Translations under genes and position numbers: made by a program
Assembly: GCF_003569745.1 (NCBI RefSeq)
Contig: NZ_AP018498.1
Location: 1 to 64,000 of the forward strand
Reading direction: 5' to 3'
Length of the DNA: 64,000 nucleotides
From: Altererythrobacter sp. B11
GTDB taxonomy: Bacteria > Pseudomonadota > Alphaproteobacteria > Sphingomonadales > Sphingomonadaceae
Shown here: one piece after another, positions 45,161 through 54,327 of the stretch
Numbering within the stretch: position 1 is the stretch's first letter
Layout: each line of letters begins with the position of its first letter
Notes under the pieces: model-generated
What the model saw: only the letters and a program-made list of their open reading frames with translations
Told to the model about the DNA's origin: nothing
The model's database searches: none

Positions 45161-45314
45161 GCGATGCGGCTCCAGTAAATCGTGCTGGACCCGAGTCTAT
45201 AGCATTTGTTCCCTAAATGTTTACAAAGAATCTTCATCGGGGAACACCTGGGCTCGACGTGCCGACCGGTTCTATTGGAGGCGGCAAACAGCGACTATTG
45301 GTCGGAACTACCGG

Positions 45315-46097
45315 TCACGCTGCATCTGCTTCATCCAGGGACCGCAGGATCGGATCATCGAGACGTAGGTCCCGCTTACTCAGATCGCGCACCCGGATGA
45401 CCGAATGATCACCGAATTCGAGTGAGAGGTCACAGGTCAGCCTGCGCCAGGCGACGCACTGCTCGATGCTCGCCCTGGCATCGGGCTCCTCGACGCAGTT
45501 CTGACGCATGAGTGCAATCGCGTCAGCGACTTTGATCGCCTCATGGCCGACAGCGTCCTGCAGGATGTCGACGCTCACCAACTCCGGATCTGTTTCGAGG
45601 TACTGGCTGAGCAATCGGGCATTACGTAGGTATGGTGTCCTGATCCGAATATCGTCCATGATGCGGAACGCCGCGCCCAGATTGTCAGCAGCTCGGCGAG
45701 CGGCCTCGAATTTCGCGGCATAGTTGGACGCATTTGCGATGAGATCGGCGCGCCGCTTGACCTCGATGATGTATCTGGCCGCCGGCAGGTCGCCCGACGC
45801 GTGGAGCTGGACGATGATGTCTGGCGTGTAGGTGCGTCGCTTGCCGTCGAACTCGTACTCGATGATCGGCTGGGTGAGCAGGTCGTACACGCCAGGTGCG
45901 AAGGCGAGCTGATCGAGCAGTTCGCTTTCGAGTTCGGATTCCGTTTCCTGTGGGCCGGACGGGGTGTTGAGAGGAACGAGGCTGCGGAACGATCCGAAGG
46001 TGGACTCGATTTTTCGCTGCTGGAAGTGTTCTCGCAGGACCATAAGTCCGACCTTAGAATAGGTTACGGCTCTACCGCCACGTGTAAGTGGTCGCAT
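45315..46097 (-). CDS. tnsA: TnsA-type 5'-end endonuclease
   Basis: TnsA cuts the 5' ends of Tn7-like elements, allowing true cut-and-paste transposition. The catalytic core is visible: acidic ETESELESEL (about 51-60), D93 in YTPDIIV and K114 in IEVKRRAD, the restriction-endonuclease-like E...D...ExK set. The 260-residue size fits. The ATG at 46097 lies inside one of the TnsB-like repeats. Another possible start is the ATG at 46043. Presence of TnsA separates this element from Tn5053-type replicative relatives. Confidence 0.9.
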   Translation of the reverse strand: MRPLTRGGRAVTYSKVGLMVLREHFQQRKIESTFGSFRSLVPLNTPSGPQETESELESELLDQLAFAPGVYDLLTQPIIEYEFDGKRRTYTPDIIVQLHASGDLPAARYIIEVKRRADLIANASNYAAKFEAARRAADNLGAAFRIMDDIRIRTPYLRNARLLSQYLETDPELVSVDILQDAVGHEAIKVADAIALMRQNCVEEPDARASIEQCVAWRRLTCDLSLEFGDHSVIRVRDLSKRDLRLDDPILRSLDEADAA

Positions 46098-46211
46098 AAG
46101 CTTTTCCTTCTATTTCGGTTGGTCTCGCTAGCTTCGCTGATATTCCAGCTAGCTTGTCGGATTGTGGCCCAATGAGGGGCTCGAGATTCCCGTGTACTTT
46201 CGTGATTCACA
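46089..46211 (-). repeat. Right end with TnsB-type binding repeats
   Basis: Read inward, the end begins TGTGAATCACGAAAGTACA. Related 15-mers follow: AAGCTAGCTGGAATA (46141-46155), AAGCTAGCGAGACCA (46120-46134) and AAGCTTATGCGACCA (46089-46103). They match the left-end motif. The innermost one covers the tnsA start codon. Confidence 0.75.
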
Positions 46212-46216
46212 GCCGA

Positions 46217-46535
46217 TCTCGCCCTGCCCCCTCCGGCGGAGGGATCGGCGGAGGTCGCCGCCCGGGTGGCGGCGGCGCGGCAGGTGCAGGCGCAGCGGGG
46301 GATTCGCAGCAATGCCGAATTGGATGGAGATGCGTTGGAGGCCCATGCCACGCCTGACGAGGCCGGCCGCGCGCTGCTGCTGCAGGCGGCAGAGGCGATG
46401 CGGCTATCGGCCCGCGGCTACACCCGCATCCTGCGCGTGGCGCGCACCGTGGCCGATCTCGCCGGCGCGGAGCGGGTCGGGCGGATCCATGTGGCGGAAG
46501 CGCTCAGCTATCGCCGCCAGCCACCGCGCAATTGA
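46217..46535 (+). pseudogene. comM: comM (yifB), 3' part
   Basis: The last 106 codons of comM resume exactly after the duplicated GCCGA, continuing the frame from 17521 (...DLALPPPAEGSAEVAARVAAARQVQ). The C-terminal helical domain of the family is complete (AMRLSARGYTRILRVARTVADLAG, RIHVAEALSYR). It is not expressed as part of a whole protein while the transposon is present. Confidence 0.95.
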
Positions 46536-46540
46536 CCCGT

Positions 46541-47155
46541 CTAGCGCGCTTCCAGCAGCCCGAGGGCGACCAGTTCGCGTTCTAGCCCTTCCGCGCCGGT
46601 GAACAGATGCGCCTGCCAGCCGCGCGCCCGCGCCGCCTCGACATTGGCCGGATTGTCATCGGTGAAGAGGATTTCCCGCGGCGCCGCGCCAAAGCGCGCT
46701 TCCGCTATGGCATAGATGGCCGGATCGGGCTTGGCGCGCTGTTCCACGCCTGAAACCACGATGTCGCCGAAGTGGCCCAAGAGCGGGAAGGTCGGGCGAA
46801 AGCGGCCCCACAATTCGACGCCAAAATTGGTCAGGGCGAACATCGGTACGCCGCGCTGCGCCAGTCGCTCCACCAGTTCGGGCATACCGGGCACCGGCCC
46901 GGGGATCGTTTCCAGGAAGCGATCGGCATAGGCGTCGATCAACGCGGCCTGCTGCGGGAACAGCGCCTTGCGTTCCGGCAGCATCGCCGCCAGCGGGCGG
47001 CCGGCATCATGCTGATAATGCCATTGCTCGGTCACGACATTGGCGAGGAACCAGTCCAGCTCCTCCGGATCGTCGATCAGCTTTTCGAACAGATAGCGCA
47101 GGTTCCATTCGATCAGCACGCGGCCGATGTCGAACACCACCACCCGTATCGGCAC
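46541..47155 (-). CDS. HAD-family hydrolase
   Basis: This 204-residue haloacid dehalogenase-superfamily phosphatase has motif I VVFDIGRVLIEW (Asp nucleophile replaced in the second position by Gly-Arg, as in YihX-like members). Motif II is FALTNFG, motif III is the lysine region RAKPDPAIY, and motif IV is FTDDNPANVEAA. The start is put at the GTG at 47155 because the upstream in-frame extension crosses the rpmJ terminator. It lies downstream of rpmJ on the same strand. Confidence 0.85.
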   Translation of the reverse strand: MPIRVVVFDIGRVLIEWNLRYLFEKLIDDPEELDWFLANVVTEQWHYQHDAGRPLAAMLPERKALFPQQAALIDAYADRFLETIPGPVPGMPELVERLAQRGVPMFALTNFGVELWGRFRPTFPLLGHFGDIVVSGVEQRAKPDPAIYAIAEARFGAAPREILFTDDNPANVEAARARGWQAHLFTGAEGLERELVALGLLEAR

Positions 47156-47175
47156 GGCGCCTGCGTCAGACACGC

Positions 47176-47203
47176 AAAAAGCCCCCGAAGTGACGGGGGC
47201 TTT
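47176..47203 (-). terminator. rpmJ terminator
   Basis: A stem of GCCCCCG paired with CGGGGGC, with loop AAGTGA (47181-47200), has T-run flanks on the minus strand (GCTTTTTGCG). It lies 45 bp after the rpmJ stop. Its position inside the longer HAD frame is why the HAD start was shortened. Confidence 0.85.
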
Positions 47204-47245
47204 CGCGTTCATCGCGGCCGCGAACGAATCGCGGCGCGGCAAAGA

Positions 47246-47371
47246 TCAACCCTGGCGCGCCTTGAAGCGGCGGTTGGTCTTGTTGATCACATAGGTCCGG
47301 CCGCGACGACGGATCACGCGGTTATCGCGGTGGCGGCCCTTCAGCGACTTAAGGCTGTTGACGATTTTCAT
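47246..47371 (-). CDS. rpmJ: 50S ribosomal protein L36
   Basis: The 41-residue basic protein starts [20 protein letters not shown] and ends in NRRFKARQG, the long alphaproteobacterial L36 type, which lacks the zinc-binding cysteines (no Cys present). A strong terminator follows. Confidence 0.95.
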   Translation of the reverse strand: MKIVNSLKSLKGRHRDNRVIRRRGRTYVINKTNRRFKARQG

Positions 47372-47459
47372 GGCTCTCGTTCCAAAACAAACAGCACCGG
47401 AGACATGCCCCGGTGCCGGAATATCACGAGGGGGCCGTTACGGGGGCAGGGCTGCGAAG

Positions 47460-48470
47460 TCAACCTTCGGCGCGAATCTCGGCCAGCTTTCGCTCCCATG
47501 CGAGGGCATGGCCGACGATCTCCTCCAGATCGGCGTGCCGCGGCTGCCACGGCAGCGTGTTCATTAGCCGCGTGGGGTCGGACACCAGCGAATCGGGATC
47601 GCCCGCCCGCCGCGGTGAGAGGACGCGCTTGATCTTGCGATTCGTTACCCGGTCCACCGCGTCCAGCACCTCCAGCACCGAGAAGCCGCGCCCATAGCCG
47701 CAGTTCATGGTCAGCGAGCGATCGGGCTGCTGCACCAGCGCTTCCAGCGCCAGCACATGGGCGGCGGCAAGATCGCTGACATGGATATAGTCGCGCACGC
47801 CGGTGCCATCGGGGGTCGCATAATCGGTGCCGAACACCTGCACATCCTCACGCTTGCCCAGCGCCGCTTCCACCGCGACCTTGATGAGATGCGTGGCCCC
47901 GGCGGTGGACTGGCCGCTGCGGGCCTGCGGATCGGCGCCGGCCACGTTGAAATAGCGCAGCGCGCAGAAGTTGAAGCCATGCGCGGCAGAGACATCCGCC
48001 AGCATCTGCTCCGTCATCAGCTTGGACCAGCCGTAGGGATTGATCGGCCGCTTGGGCAAATCCTCCGTCACCGGCGAAACCTCGGGAATGCCATAGGTCG
48101 CCGCGGTGCTGGAGAAGATGAAATGCGGCACGCCCGCCTTCACCGCCGCCTCTATCAGGGCCCGGCTCTTCACCGTGTTGTTGTGGTAATATTTGAGCGG
48201 GTTCTCGACCGATTCCGGCACCACGATGGAACCGGCGAAATGCATGATCGCCCGCGTCCCCTGCTCCGCAAAGATGCGCGCCAGCAGCGCCCCATCCTCG
48301 ATATCGCCGCGGTAGAAGGGCACGCCGTCGGGGATGGCGAATTCGAATCCAGTGGTGAGATTGTCGATCACCGCGACCGGCCACCCGCCATCCTTCAAGG
48401 CCAGGACCGCATGGCTGCCGATATAACCGGCCCCGCCGGTGACCAGAACGGAAGGTTTGCTGTTCATCAA
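47460..48470 (-). CDS. galE: UDP-glucose 4-epimerase
   Basis: This short-chain dehydrogenase interconverts UDP-glucose and UDP-galactose for polysaccharide synthesis. The NAD-binding motif GGAGYIGSHAVLAL is at the N-terminus. The catalytic S/T plus Tyr-x-x-x-Lys is in SSTAATYG and NPYGWSK. Further family motifs are RYFNVAGAD and GTGVRDYIHVSDLAAAH. The 336-residue length is standard. It is divergent from the downstream lipoprotein gene. Confidence 0.95.
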   Translation of the reverse strand: MMNSKPSVLVTGGAGYIGSHAVLALKDGGWPVAVIDNLTTGFEFAIPDGVPFYRGDIEDGALLARIFAEQGTRAIMHFAGSIVVPESVENPLKYYHNNTVKSRALIEAAVKAGVPHFIFSSTAATYGIPEVSPVTEDLPKRPINPYGWSKLMTEQMLADVSAAHGFNFCALRYFNVAGADPQARSGQSTAGATHLIKVAVEAALGKREDVQVFGTDYATPDGTGVRDYIHVSDLAAAHVLALEALVQQPDRSLTMNCGYGRGFSVLEVLDAVDRVTNRKIKRVLSPRRAGDPDSLVSDPTRLMNTLPWQPRHADLEEIVGHALAWERKLAEIRAEG

Positions 48471-48581
48471 TGCCCCCTAGCACTGCCATTCGCAGAAAGC
48501 GCCCGCCCACAGCGCCAGCATTCTCGCCGTGCCGTGAAACCTGTTGGTTGCGCAACCCTTTGAGTGCAGAAACGTTGCCAT

Positions 48582-49187
48582 ATGATGATGCGCGCTCTCC
48601 TTCTCTCGCTCGCCAGCGCCCCGCTGCTCGCCGCCTGCGCCACGGCCTATGTCTCGCCGGTGGAAGTGACGCGCTTCACCGGCAGCCAGCCGGCCCGGCT
48701 CGGCCAGGGCACCATCGCGGTGGTGCCGGAAGCCAATGCGCCCGGCGGCGGGCTGGAGTTCTCCATCGTGCAGCGGGCAGTGGCCGATCGCCTGCAGGCG
48801 CTGGGTTATCGCGTTGTTCCCGGCGAAGGGGCCAGTCAGGTGGCTGAACTGGGCTTCGCCAGCTTTGCGCAGCAGCCCGGCGGTCGCAGGTCCCCTGTCA
48901 GCGTGGGCGTGGGCGGATCGACCGGCAGCTATGGCTCCGGCGTCGGGCTGGGTGTGGGGATCGACCTGTCCGGGCCGCCGCCTGCCATGATCGACAATTC
49001 CATGCATGTGATCATCCGCGATAATGCGACTGGGCAGGCGCTGTGGGAAGGCCGCGCGGGCTTCCGCGCTGCAGAGAAGAGCGACTATGCCTCCCGCCAA
49101 GCCGCGGCCGCACGCCTGGCGAGCGCGCTGTTCCAGGATTTCCCCGACGAAAGCGGCAAGACCGTGGAAGTGACCCCGCGCGACTGA
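48582..49187 (+). CDS. DUF4136-like lipoprotein
   Basis: This 201-residue protein has a lipoprotein signal (MMMRALLLSLASAPLLAAC, cysteine at about residue 19). It resembles DUF4136 lipoproteins: an AVVPEANAPGGGLEFSIVQRAVADRLQALGY helix-strand region, a Gly/Ser-rich central loop, then VIIRDNATGQALWEGRAGF and a final helical region. The function is unknown and the location is probably the outer membrane. The start is the first of three in-frame ATGs at 48582. Confidence 0.8.
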   Translation: MMMRALLLSLASAPLLAACATAYVSPVEVTRFTGSQPARLGQGTIAVVPEANAPGGGLEFSIVQRAVADRLQALGYRVVPGEGASQVAELGFASFAQQPGGRRSPVSVGVGGSTGSYGSGVGLGVGIDLSGPPPAMIDNSMHVIIRDNATGQALWEGRAGFRAAEKSDYASRQAAAARLASALFQDFPDESGKTVEVTPRD

Positions 49188-49232
49188 GCGGCATGGGTTC
49201 CATGCCGCGCTGCGAACGACTATCGCCGCGGC

Positions 49233-50363
49233 ATGAATGACATCCAGATCGACGCCGGCTTCGACAGCGGCAATATCGAAGTCCTCTCCACTTCGGGCGC
49301 GACAGCGCGCCTGCGCATTTCGAAGGACCACCTTTCCGACTTCTACCAGTGGTTCCACTTCCGCGTGGCCGGCGCCGCCGGGCGTGAGCTGGAGCTGAAG
49401 ATCACCGATCTCAACGGATCGGCCTACCCGGCGGGCTGGCCCGGCTATCGCGCGTGCGTGTCGGAGGATCGCGATTACTGGGGCCGCGCCGAAACTCAGT
49501 TCGACAAGAACGAGGACGGCGGCACACTCACCATCCGCCATGCGCCGGTGGGCGATCTCGCCTGGTTCGCCTATTTCGCGCCCTATTCGCAGGAACGGCA
49601 CCATGATCTGGTGAGCGAGGCGGCGGCGAGCGAAGGCGTCTCCTATCGCTGCCTGGGCCACAGCGTGGACGGCCGGCCGATCGACTGCCTCGAACTGGGC
49701 GAAGGCGATATGCCGGTGTGGCTCTATGCGCGGCAGCATCCGGGCGAGAGCATGGCCGAATGGTGGATGGAAGGCGCGCTGGAGGCGCTGTGCGATCCGG
49801 CCGATCCCGTGGCCCGCATCCTGCGCAGCCGCTGCCGCCTGCACATCGTGCCCAATTGCAATCCCGACGGCTCCTTTCGCGGCCATCTGCGCACGAATGC
49901 GCGCGGCGTGAACCTCAACCGCGAATGGGACAATCCGACCGAAGAGGACTCCCCCGAAGTGCTCGCCATCCGCAATGCCATGGATGCCACGGGCGTTCGC
50001 TTTGCCATGGATGTGCACGGGGACGAGGCGATCGCCGCCAATTTCCTCGCCGGCTTCGAAGGCGTGCCGAGCTGGAACGAGGAGCTGCAGGGCCAGTTCA
50101 CCCGCTTCGCCCGCATCCTGGAACGGCGCAGCCCCGATTTCCAGACCGCCAAGGGTTACCCCGTCACCCCCGCCGGCAAGGCCAATCTGTCCATGAGCAC
50201 CAACCAGCTGGCGGAGCGGTTCCGCGCCTGTTCGATGACGCTGGAAATGCCCTTCAAGGACAATGACGACCTGCCCGATCCCGACCAGGGGTGGAGCCCG
50301 GAACGCTGCAAGCTGCTGGCCCGCGATTGCCTTGCCTCGCTGGTCGAATGGCTGGACGGCTGA
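49233..50363 (+). CDS. M14-family zinc carboxypeptidase (cytosolic type)
   Basis: This 376-residue protein has an N-terminal beta-sandwich (about 1-120, [20 protein letters not shown]) and a catalytic carboxypeptidase domain. Zinc ligands are in [12 protein letters not shown] (HxxE) and [17 protein letters not shown] supplies the substrate-binding arginine, and the general-base glutamate is in LEMPFKDND. This is the architecture of cytosolic carboxypeptidases such as AGBL/CCP relatives in bacteria. Substrates are unknown. No signal peptide is seen. It is followed by an aminotransferase gene 75 bp downstream. Confidence 0.88.
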   Translation: MNDIQIDAGFDSGNIEVLSTSGATARLRISKDHLSDFYQWFHFRVAGAAGRELELKITDLNGSAYPAGWPGYRACVSEDRDYWGRAETQFDKNEDGGTLTIRHAPVGDLAWFAYFAPYSQERHHDLVSEAAASEGVSYRCLGHSVDGRPIDCLELGEGDMPVWLYARQHPGESMAEWWMEGALEALCDPADPVARILRSRCRLHIVPNCNPDGSFRGHLRTNARGVNLNREWDNPTEEDSPEVLAIRNAMDATGVRFAMDVHGDEAIAANFLAGFEGVPSWNEELQGQFTRFARILERRSPDFQTAKGYPVTPAGKANLSMSTNQLAERFRACSMTLEMPFKDNDDLPDPDQGWSPERCKLLARDCLASLVEWLDG

Positions 50364-50438
50364 AGCCGTAGCCCCGCCCCGCTTCGCATTTGACTGGCGC
50401 GCCGTTCGGTGGAACGCGCCGCGCGAGAGGAGAACCCC

Positions 50439-51572
50439 ATGACTGCCCTGCGCCCCGACATCGATCCCGACGGCCTGCTGGAATATTCCGTCGTCTTCAC
50501 CGACCGCTCGCTCAACCACATGAGCAAGGCCTTCCAGGAGGTGATGCGGGAGATCCACGCCACACTGTGCGAGGCCTATGGCGCGGACCGGGCGGTGGTG
50601 GTGCCGGGCGGCGGCACCTATGCGATGGAATCCATCGCCCGCCAGTTCGCCACGGGTAAGACGGCGCTGGTGATCCGCAACGGCTTCTTCTCCTATCGCT
50701 GGAGCCAGATCTTCGAGATGGGCAGCATCCCTTCGCGGGAGATCGTGCTCAAGGCGCGCCGCCAGGGCGATGGCCCGCAGGCCCCCTTCGCCCCCGCCCC
50801 CATCGCCGAAGTGACCGAGGCCATCCGGCGCGAGCGGCCCGAGATGGTCTTCGCCCCGCATGTGGAGACGGCATCGGGCATGATCCTGCCCGATGGCTAT
50901 ATCGCCGCCGTGGCCGATGCCGCGCATGAGGTAGGCGCGCTGTTCGTGCTCGATTGCATCGCGTCGGGCTGCATCTGGGTGGACATGCAGGCCACCGGCG
51001 TGGACGTGCTGATCTCCGCCCCGCAGAAGGGCTGGTCCGCCCCGCCCTCCGCCGGGCTGGTGATGATGAACGAAGCCGCGCTGGAACGCTGTAAGGCGGC
51101 GCAGTCCACCAGCTTCGCCATGGATCTCGCCAAGTGGAACGCGATCATGGAAGCCTATCTCGGCGGCGGCCATGCCTATCACGCCACCATGCCCACCGAT
51201 GCGCTGCGCAAATTCCACGACGCGATGCTGGAAACGAAGGCGATCGGGTTCGAGGCTCTGCGCAAGGCGCAGTGGGAACAGGGCAATGCGGTGCGCGCCA
51301 TGCTGGCCCAGCGCGGGCTGCAATCGGTGGCCGCCGATGGCTTCGCCGCGCCCGGCGTGGTGGTCTGCTATACCGATGATCCCGCAATCCAGAACGGCAG
51401 CAAATTCGCCGCCCACGGCCTGCAGATCGCGGCGGGCGTGCCGCTGATGGTGGACGAGGGGCCGGACTACCGCAGCTTCCGCATCGGCCTGTTCGGGCTG
51501 GACAAGCTGAAGGACGTGCCCGCCAGCCTCGCCCGGCTGACCCAGGCTTTCGACGAGGTTCTGCCCCGCTAA
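50439..51572 (+). CDS. Class V aminotransferase (alanine-glyoxylate/serine type)
   Basis: This 377-residue PLP enzyme has VVVPGGGTYAMESIARQF near the phosphate-binding cup. FVLDCIASGCIWVDMQATG carries the PLP-contacting aspartate, and SAPQKGWSAPPSAGLVM supplies the Schiff-base lysine. These features fit alanine-glyoxylate/serine-glyoxylate/phosphoserine-type aminotransferases. The start at 50439 is preceded by GAGAGGAGAA. Substrate cannot be fixed by eye. Confidence 0.88.
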   Translation: MTALRPDIDPDGLLEYSVVFTDRSLNHMSKAFQEVMREIHATLCEAYGADRAVVVPGGGTYAMESIARQFATGKTALVIRNGFFSYRWSQIFEMGSIPSREIVLKARRQGDGPQAPFAPAPIAEVTEAIRRERPEMVFAPHVETASGMILPDGYIAAVADAAHEVGALFVLDCIASGCIWVDMQATGVDVLISAPQKGWSAPPSAGLVMMNEAALERCKAAQSTSFAMDLAKWNAIMEAYLGGGHAYHATMPTDALRKFHDAMLETKAIGFEALRKAQWEQGNAVRAMLAQRGLQSVAADGFAAPGVVVCYTDDPAIQNGSKFAAHGLQIAAGVPLMVDEGPDYRSFRIGLFGLDKLKDVPASLARLTQAFDEVLPR

Positions 51573-51848
51573 CTCCTGCTGCAAGAACCGTTTCGGCAGG
51601 TCAAATATGGCATGCGCTTGGAACACGCTGGAACAGTGTTCTTCGCTAAAAAATCCTCCGCCTTTTGAAGGCGTTGCAACGCGCCACGGCAGGCGGGTAT
51701 TGGAGCGGCGGAGGCGAAGGAAGCAGGCGGAGCGCATCGCCGCACGATGCCCACGGCGGGGCGTGTAGGATAGCGCGCTTTCGCCAGCCGACCGGCGGGA
51801 CCTGGAGCCCCGCCGATCCGCTTCCGCACCGCCTGCTGGCGGAACGAG
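51573..51848. other. Gap between aminotransferase and katE
   Basis: No gene is seen. Most of it is repeat copy A (51619-51773). Between the two convergent genes it should also contain their terminators, but no clear stem with a T-run was found outside the repeat. Confidence 0.5.
51619..51773 (+). repeat. 155-bp dispersed repeat, copy A
   Basis: It begins TGGAACACGCTGGAACAGTG, in which GAACAC and GTGTTC form a small inverted repeat, and ends GTGTAGGATAG. Copy B (54453-54608) matches it end to end with scattered differences, for example TTTGAAGGCGTTGCAA shared by both. The two copies are direct and flank the katE locus. Confidence 0.75.
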
Positions 51849-53972
51849 CTAGGCCAGCAGGCGCAGCTTCGGCTCGCGATCCCAGTGTCGGGCCGGCGCG
51901 ATGGCGAGGAACTCCGCATTGGGGACCACGCCCGCGTCCGGTTCGATCCCCAGCTTGTCGAGGATCTCGGCCTTGGTCGCGGGGCAATATCCGATCGTCT
52001 TGCAATGCGCATAGGCGTCCATGAACCAGGCCTGCGCGGCGCTCTCCTTGGCGAGCTTCTTCGCATTGTCGGGCATGATCGCGCAGGCGACCGCGTCGAA
52101 CAGCACGGATGGCGAGCCGGCAAGCTGGCCATCGGCCGACAGCGTCCCGCCCTTCACCTTCATCGGCCCGACCTTGGGGGCGACGAGGAAGGGGGTTCCG
52201 CCGCCCTCCTTGATCCCGGCCACCAGCGTGTCGATCGCCGCCTTGTCGGAGCCTTCGTCGAACAGGATCGCCACCTTGCGGCCCTGCATCACGGGCTGAT
52301 AGTTCTTCTGGATCGACAGCGCCGGGCTCTCGTCCATCTCCACCCGCTCGCGCGCGACCGGCGCGGCAGGCGGCAGGTCCATCGCCAGGCCGTCCGCCAC
52401 CCGCCGGGCGAGATCCTCGTCGATGTTGCGCAAGCGGCTCATCACCCGGATCCGCACCGTCTCGATCAGCACTTTGGACAGTTCGAACACGATGGCTGAG
52501 GCGAGATGCGCCTGCTCGTTATCGGTCTGCGAGAGGTAGAACAGCCGCGCCTGGCTGTAGTGATCGGCGAACAGCTCGCCTCGTTCCCGCACCTTCAGGC
52601 CGGGGTCGTTGCGCTCGGCATTGGCGGGGAAGGTTGTGAACCCTGTCGCGGGGGCCTCGCGCGGGCCGCCCTCCTCGCCATTCTCGGCAAGGCTGTTGGG
52701 CTCGTAATTGGCCCGCCCCTTGGGCACCATGGTCTGCATGTGCCCATCGCGCTGGAAATTGTGCATCGGGCACTTGGGCGCGTTGATCGGAAGCTGGTGG
52801 AAATTGGTGCTGCCGAGGCGCTTGAGCTGGGTATCCAGATAGGAGAACAGCCGGCCCTGCAGCAGCGGATCGTTGGAGAAGTCGATCCCCGGGACGATAT
52901 TGGCCGGGCAGAAGGCGGACTGCTCGGTCTCGGCGAAGAAATTGTCCGGATTGCGGTTCAATTCCATCGTGCCGACCTTGCGCGGCGGCAGCACTTCCTC
53001 GGGGATGAGCTTGGTCGAATCCAGCACGTCATAGGGCTGTGCGGCGGCGAATTCCTCGTCGAACACCTGCACGAACAGATCCCACGCCGGGAAATCGCCC
53101 ATGTCGATCGCTTCGAACAGGTCGCGGCGGTGGTAGTCGGGATCGGCCCCGGCGATCTTCACCGCCTCGTCCCAGCAGGTCGACTGCACGCCCAGCCGCG
53201 GCTTCCAGATGAACTTGCAGAAGCTGTCCGCCCCTTCGGCATTGACCAGCCGGAAGGTGTGGATGCCGAAGCCCTCGATCATCCGCAGGCTGCGCGGGAT
53301 GGCGCGGTCGCTCATCGCCCACATGATCATGTGCATGCTCTCGGGCATCAGGCTGATGAAGTCCCAGAAGGTGTCATGCGCGCTGGCCGCCTGGGGGAAG
53401 CCGCGGTCGGCCTCCATCTTCACCGAATGGATCAGGTCGGGAAACTTGATCGCGTCCTGGATGAAGAACACGGGGATGTTGTTGCCGACCAGGTCCCAGT
53501 TCCCCTCGTCGGTATAGAACTTGACCGCGAAACCGCGCACGTCGCGCGGCGTGTCCACGCTGCCGGCGCCGCCCGCCACGGTGGAGAAGCGCGCGAAGAC
53601 CGGGGTCTGCTTGCCCTCCTCCGCGAACAGCGAGGCGCGCGTCAGTTCGGGGATGGGATCCGTGCAGGTGAACACGCCATGCGCTGCCGAGCCGCGCGCA
53701 TGGACGATCCGCTCCGGAATCCGCTCGTGATCGAAGTGGAAGATCTTCTCGCGCAGCACGAAGTCTTCGAGCAGGGAGGGGCCGCGCGTGCCGGCCTTGA
53801 GGCTGTTCTGGTTATCGGAAACGCGGATGCCCTGATTGGTGGTCAGCGCCGCCGCCTCGTCCAGCGCGCCGGTATCGCTGGCCTGCTGGTGGGTCTCGCC
53901 GCCCTCGCCGCGCTCGAAGGAAAAGCCCTTGTCGCCGCCGGGGTAGTCGGCCTTTGTTTTATTCGATGCCAA
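51849..53972 (-). CDS. katE: Large-subunit catalase (HPII type)
   Basis: This 707-residue monofunctional haem catalase destroys hydrogen peroxide. The essential histidine is in [10 protein letters not shown] and the haem-pocket asparagine in [12 protein letters not shown]. The haem-ligating tyrosine is in [11 protein letters not shown]-terminal flavodoxin-like domain is present (about 560-707, [17 protein letters not shown]), which marks the large-subunit class. The start is the TTG at 53972 with GGAAGGA eight bases before it. The longer open frame upstream crosses another gene and repeat B. It is convergent with the aminotransferase. Confidence 0.93.
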   Translation of the reverse strand: MASNKTKADYPGGDKGFSFERGEGGETHQQASDTGALDEAAALTTNQGIRVSDNQNSLKAGTRGPSLLEDFVLREKIFHFDHERIPERIVHARGSAAHGVFTCTDPIPELTRASLFAEEGKQTPVFARFSTVAGGAGSVDTPRDVRGFAVKFYTDEGNWDLVGNNIPVFFIQDAIKFPDLIHSVKMEADRGFPQAASAHDTFWDFISLMPESMHMIMWAMSDRAIPRSLRMIEGFGIHTFRLVNAEGADSFCKFIWKPRLGVQSTCWDEAVKIAGADPDYHRRDLFEAIDMGDFPAWDLFVQVFDEEFAAAQPYDVLDSTKLIPEEVLPPRKVGTMELNRNPDNFFAETEQSAFCPANIVPGIDFSNDPLLQGRLFSYLDTQLKRLGSTNFHQLPINAPKCPMHNFQRDGHMQTMVPKGRANYEPNSLAENGEEGGPREAPATGFTTFPANAERNDPGLKVRERGELFADHYSQARLFYLSQTDNEQAHLASAIVFELSKVLIETVRIRVMSRLRNIDEDLARRVADGLAMDLPPAAPVARERVEMDESPALSIQKNYQPVMQGRKVAILFDEGSDKAAIDTLVAGIKEGGGTPFLVAPKVGPMKVKGGTLSADGQLAGSPSVLFDAVACAIMPDNAKKLAKESAAQAWFMDAYAHCKTIGYCPATKAEILDKLGIEPDAGVVPNAEFLAIAPARHWDREPKLRLLA

Positions 53973-54063
53973 TGGACAATTCCTTCCAGTGATGGGCCGG
54001 GCGGACAGCGCGCGGGGGATGGGTGCAACGCGCCTTTTCGCTCGGAAAAAATGATCGCCGCCG

Positions 54064-54327
54064 TCAGGCGGTTTCGGAGGCCTTCGCCTCCAGGATTTCA
54101 GCACAATCCGCGCAAGGCTCCGCCGCCGTGCTGCGCTGCCGCCCCATGGTCCAATTGCCCTGCATGCGGACCTTCGGATTGGGGGCGCACCAGATTTCGC
54201 CGGTGGCGTCGATGGCGGTGACCCAGATGAGATTATGCTCCTGGCTGTAATCGATGACGCCGATGGCCATGCCATCGCCCTTGCCAAGGACGTGGAGCGG
54301 AATGGGAGGGTTGAGCTGAGTGAACAC
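54064..54327 (-). CDS. Small conserved hypothetical protein
   Basis: This 87-residue soluble protein begins MFTQLNPPIPLHVLGKGDGMAIGVIDYSQEHNLIWV and has an ATGEIWCAPNPKVRMQGNWTMGR core. Two cysteines in EPCADCAEI form a CxxC-like pair. It is probably expressed with katE, 91 bp downstream on the same strand. I recall similar short proteins in sphingomonads, without a known function. Confidence 0.65.
   Translation of the reverse strand: MFTQLNPPIPLHVLGKGDGMAIGVIDYSQEHNLIWVTAIDATGEIWCAPNPKVRMQGNWTMGRQRSTAAEPCADCAEILEAKASETA

Larger units (their letters stand above)
17522..46211. mobile_element. Tn7-like transposon inserted in comM, 28.7 kb
   Basis: The two ends match as an imperfect inverted repeat. 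The left end reads TGTGAAACACATAAGTTAG and the right end, reversed, reads TGTGAATCACGAAAGTACA, with similarity over about 27 bp. A 5-bp target duplication GCCGA lies at 17517-17521 and 46212-46216. The right end carries tnsA, tnsB, tnsC and tniQ reading inward, the usual Tn7 pattern, and repeated 15-bp motifs near both ends look like TnsB sites. comM is a known attachment gene for one branch of Tn7-like elements, for example the Tn6022/AbaR backbones of Acinetobacter. Cargo is on the left three-quarters and is mostly defence-like. There is no tyrosine or serine integrase and no phage or conjugation gene. Confidence 0.95.

Noticed and set aside
17522-46211. Prophage or integrative conjugative element
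   Set aside because: No integrase, capsid, tail, relaxase or type IV secretion gene was seen; the ends and the tns genes explain the mobility.
51619-51645. LexA-like GAAC..GAAC spacing in the repeat
   Set aside because: The spacing is six bases, while the alphaproteobacterial SOS box needs seven, and the motif belongs to a dispersed repeat rather than a promoter.
48477-51737. A 1086-codon minus-strand frame
   Set aside because: It runs antisense to a lipoprotein, a carboxypeptidase and an aminotransferase, all convincing on the plus strand.
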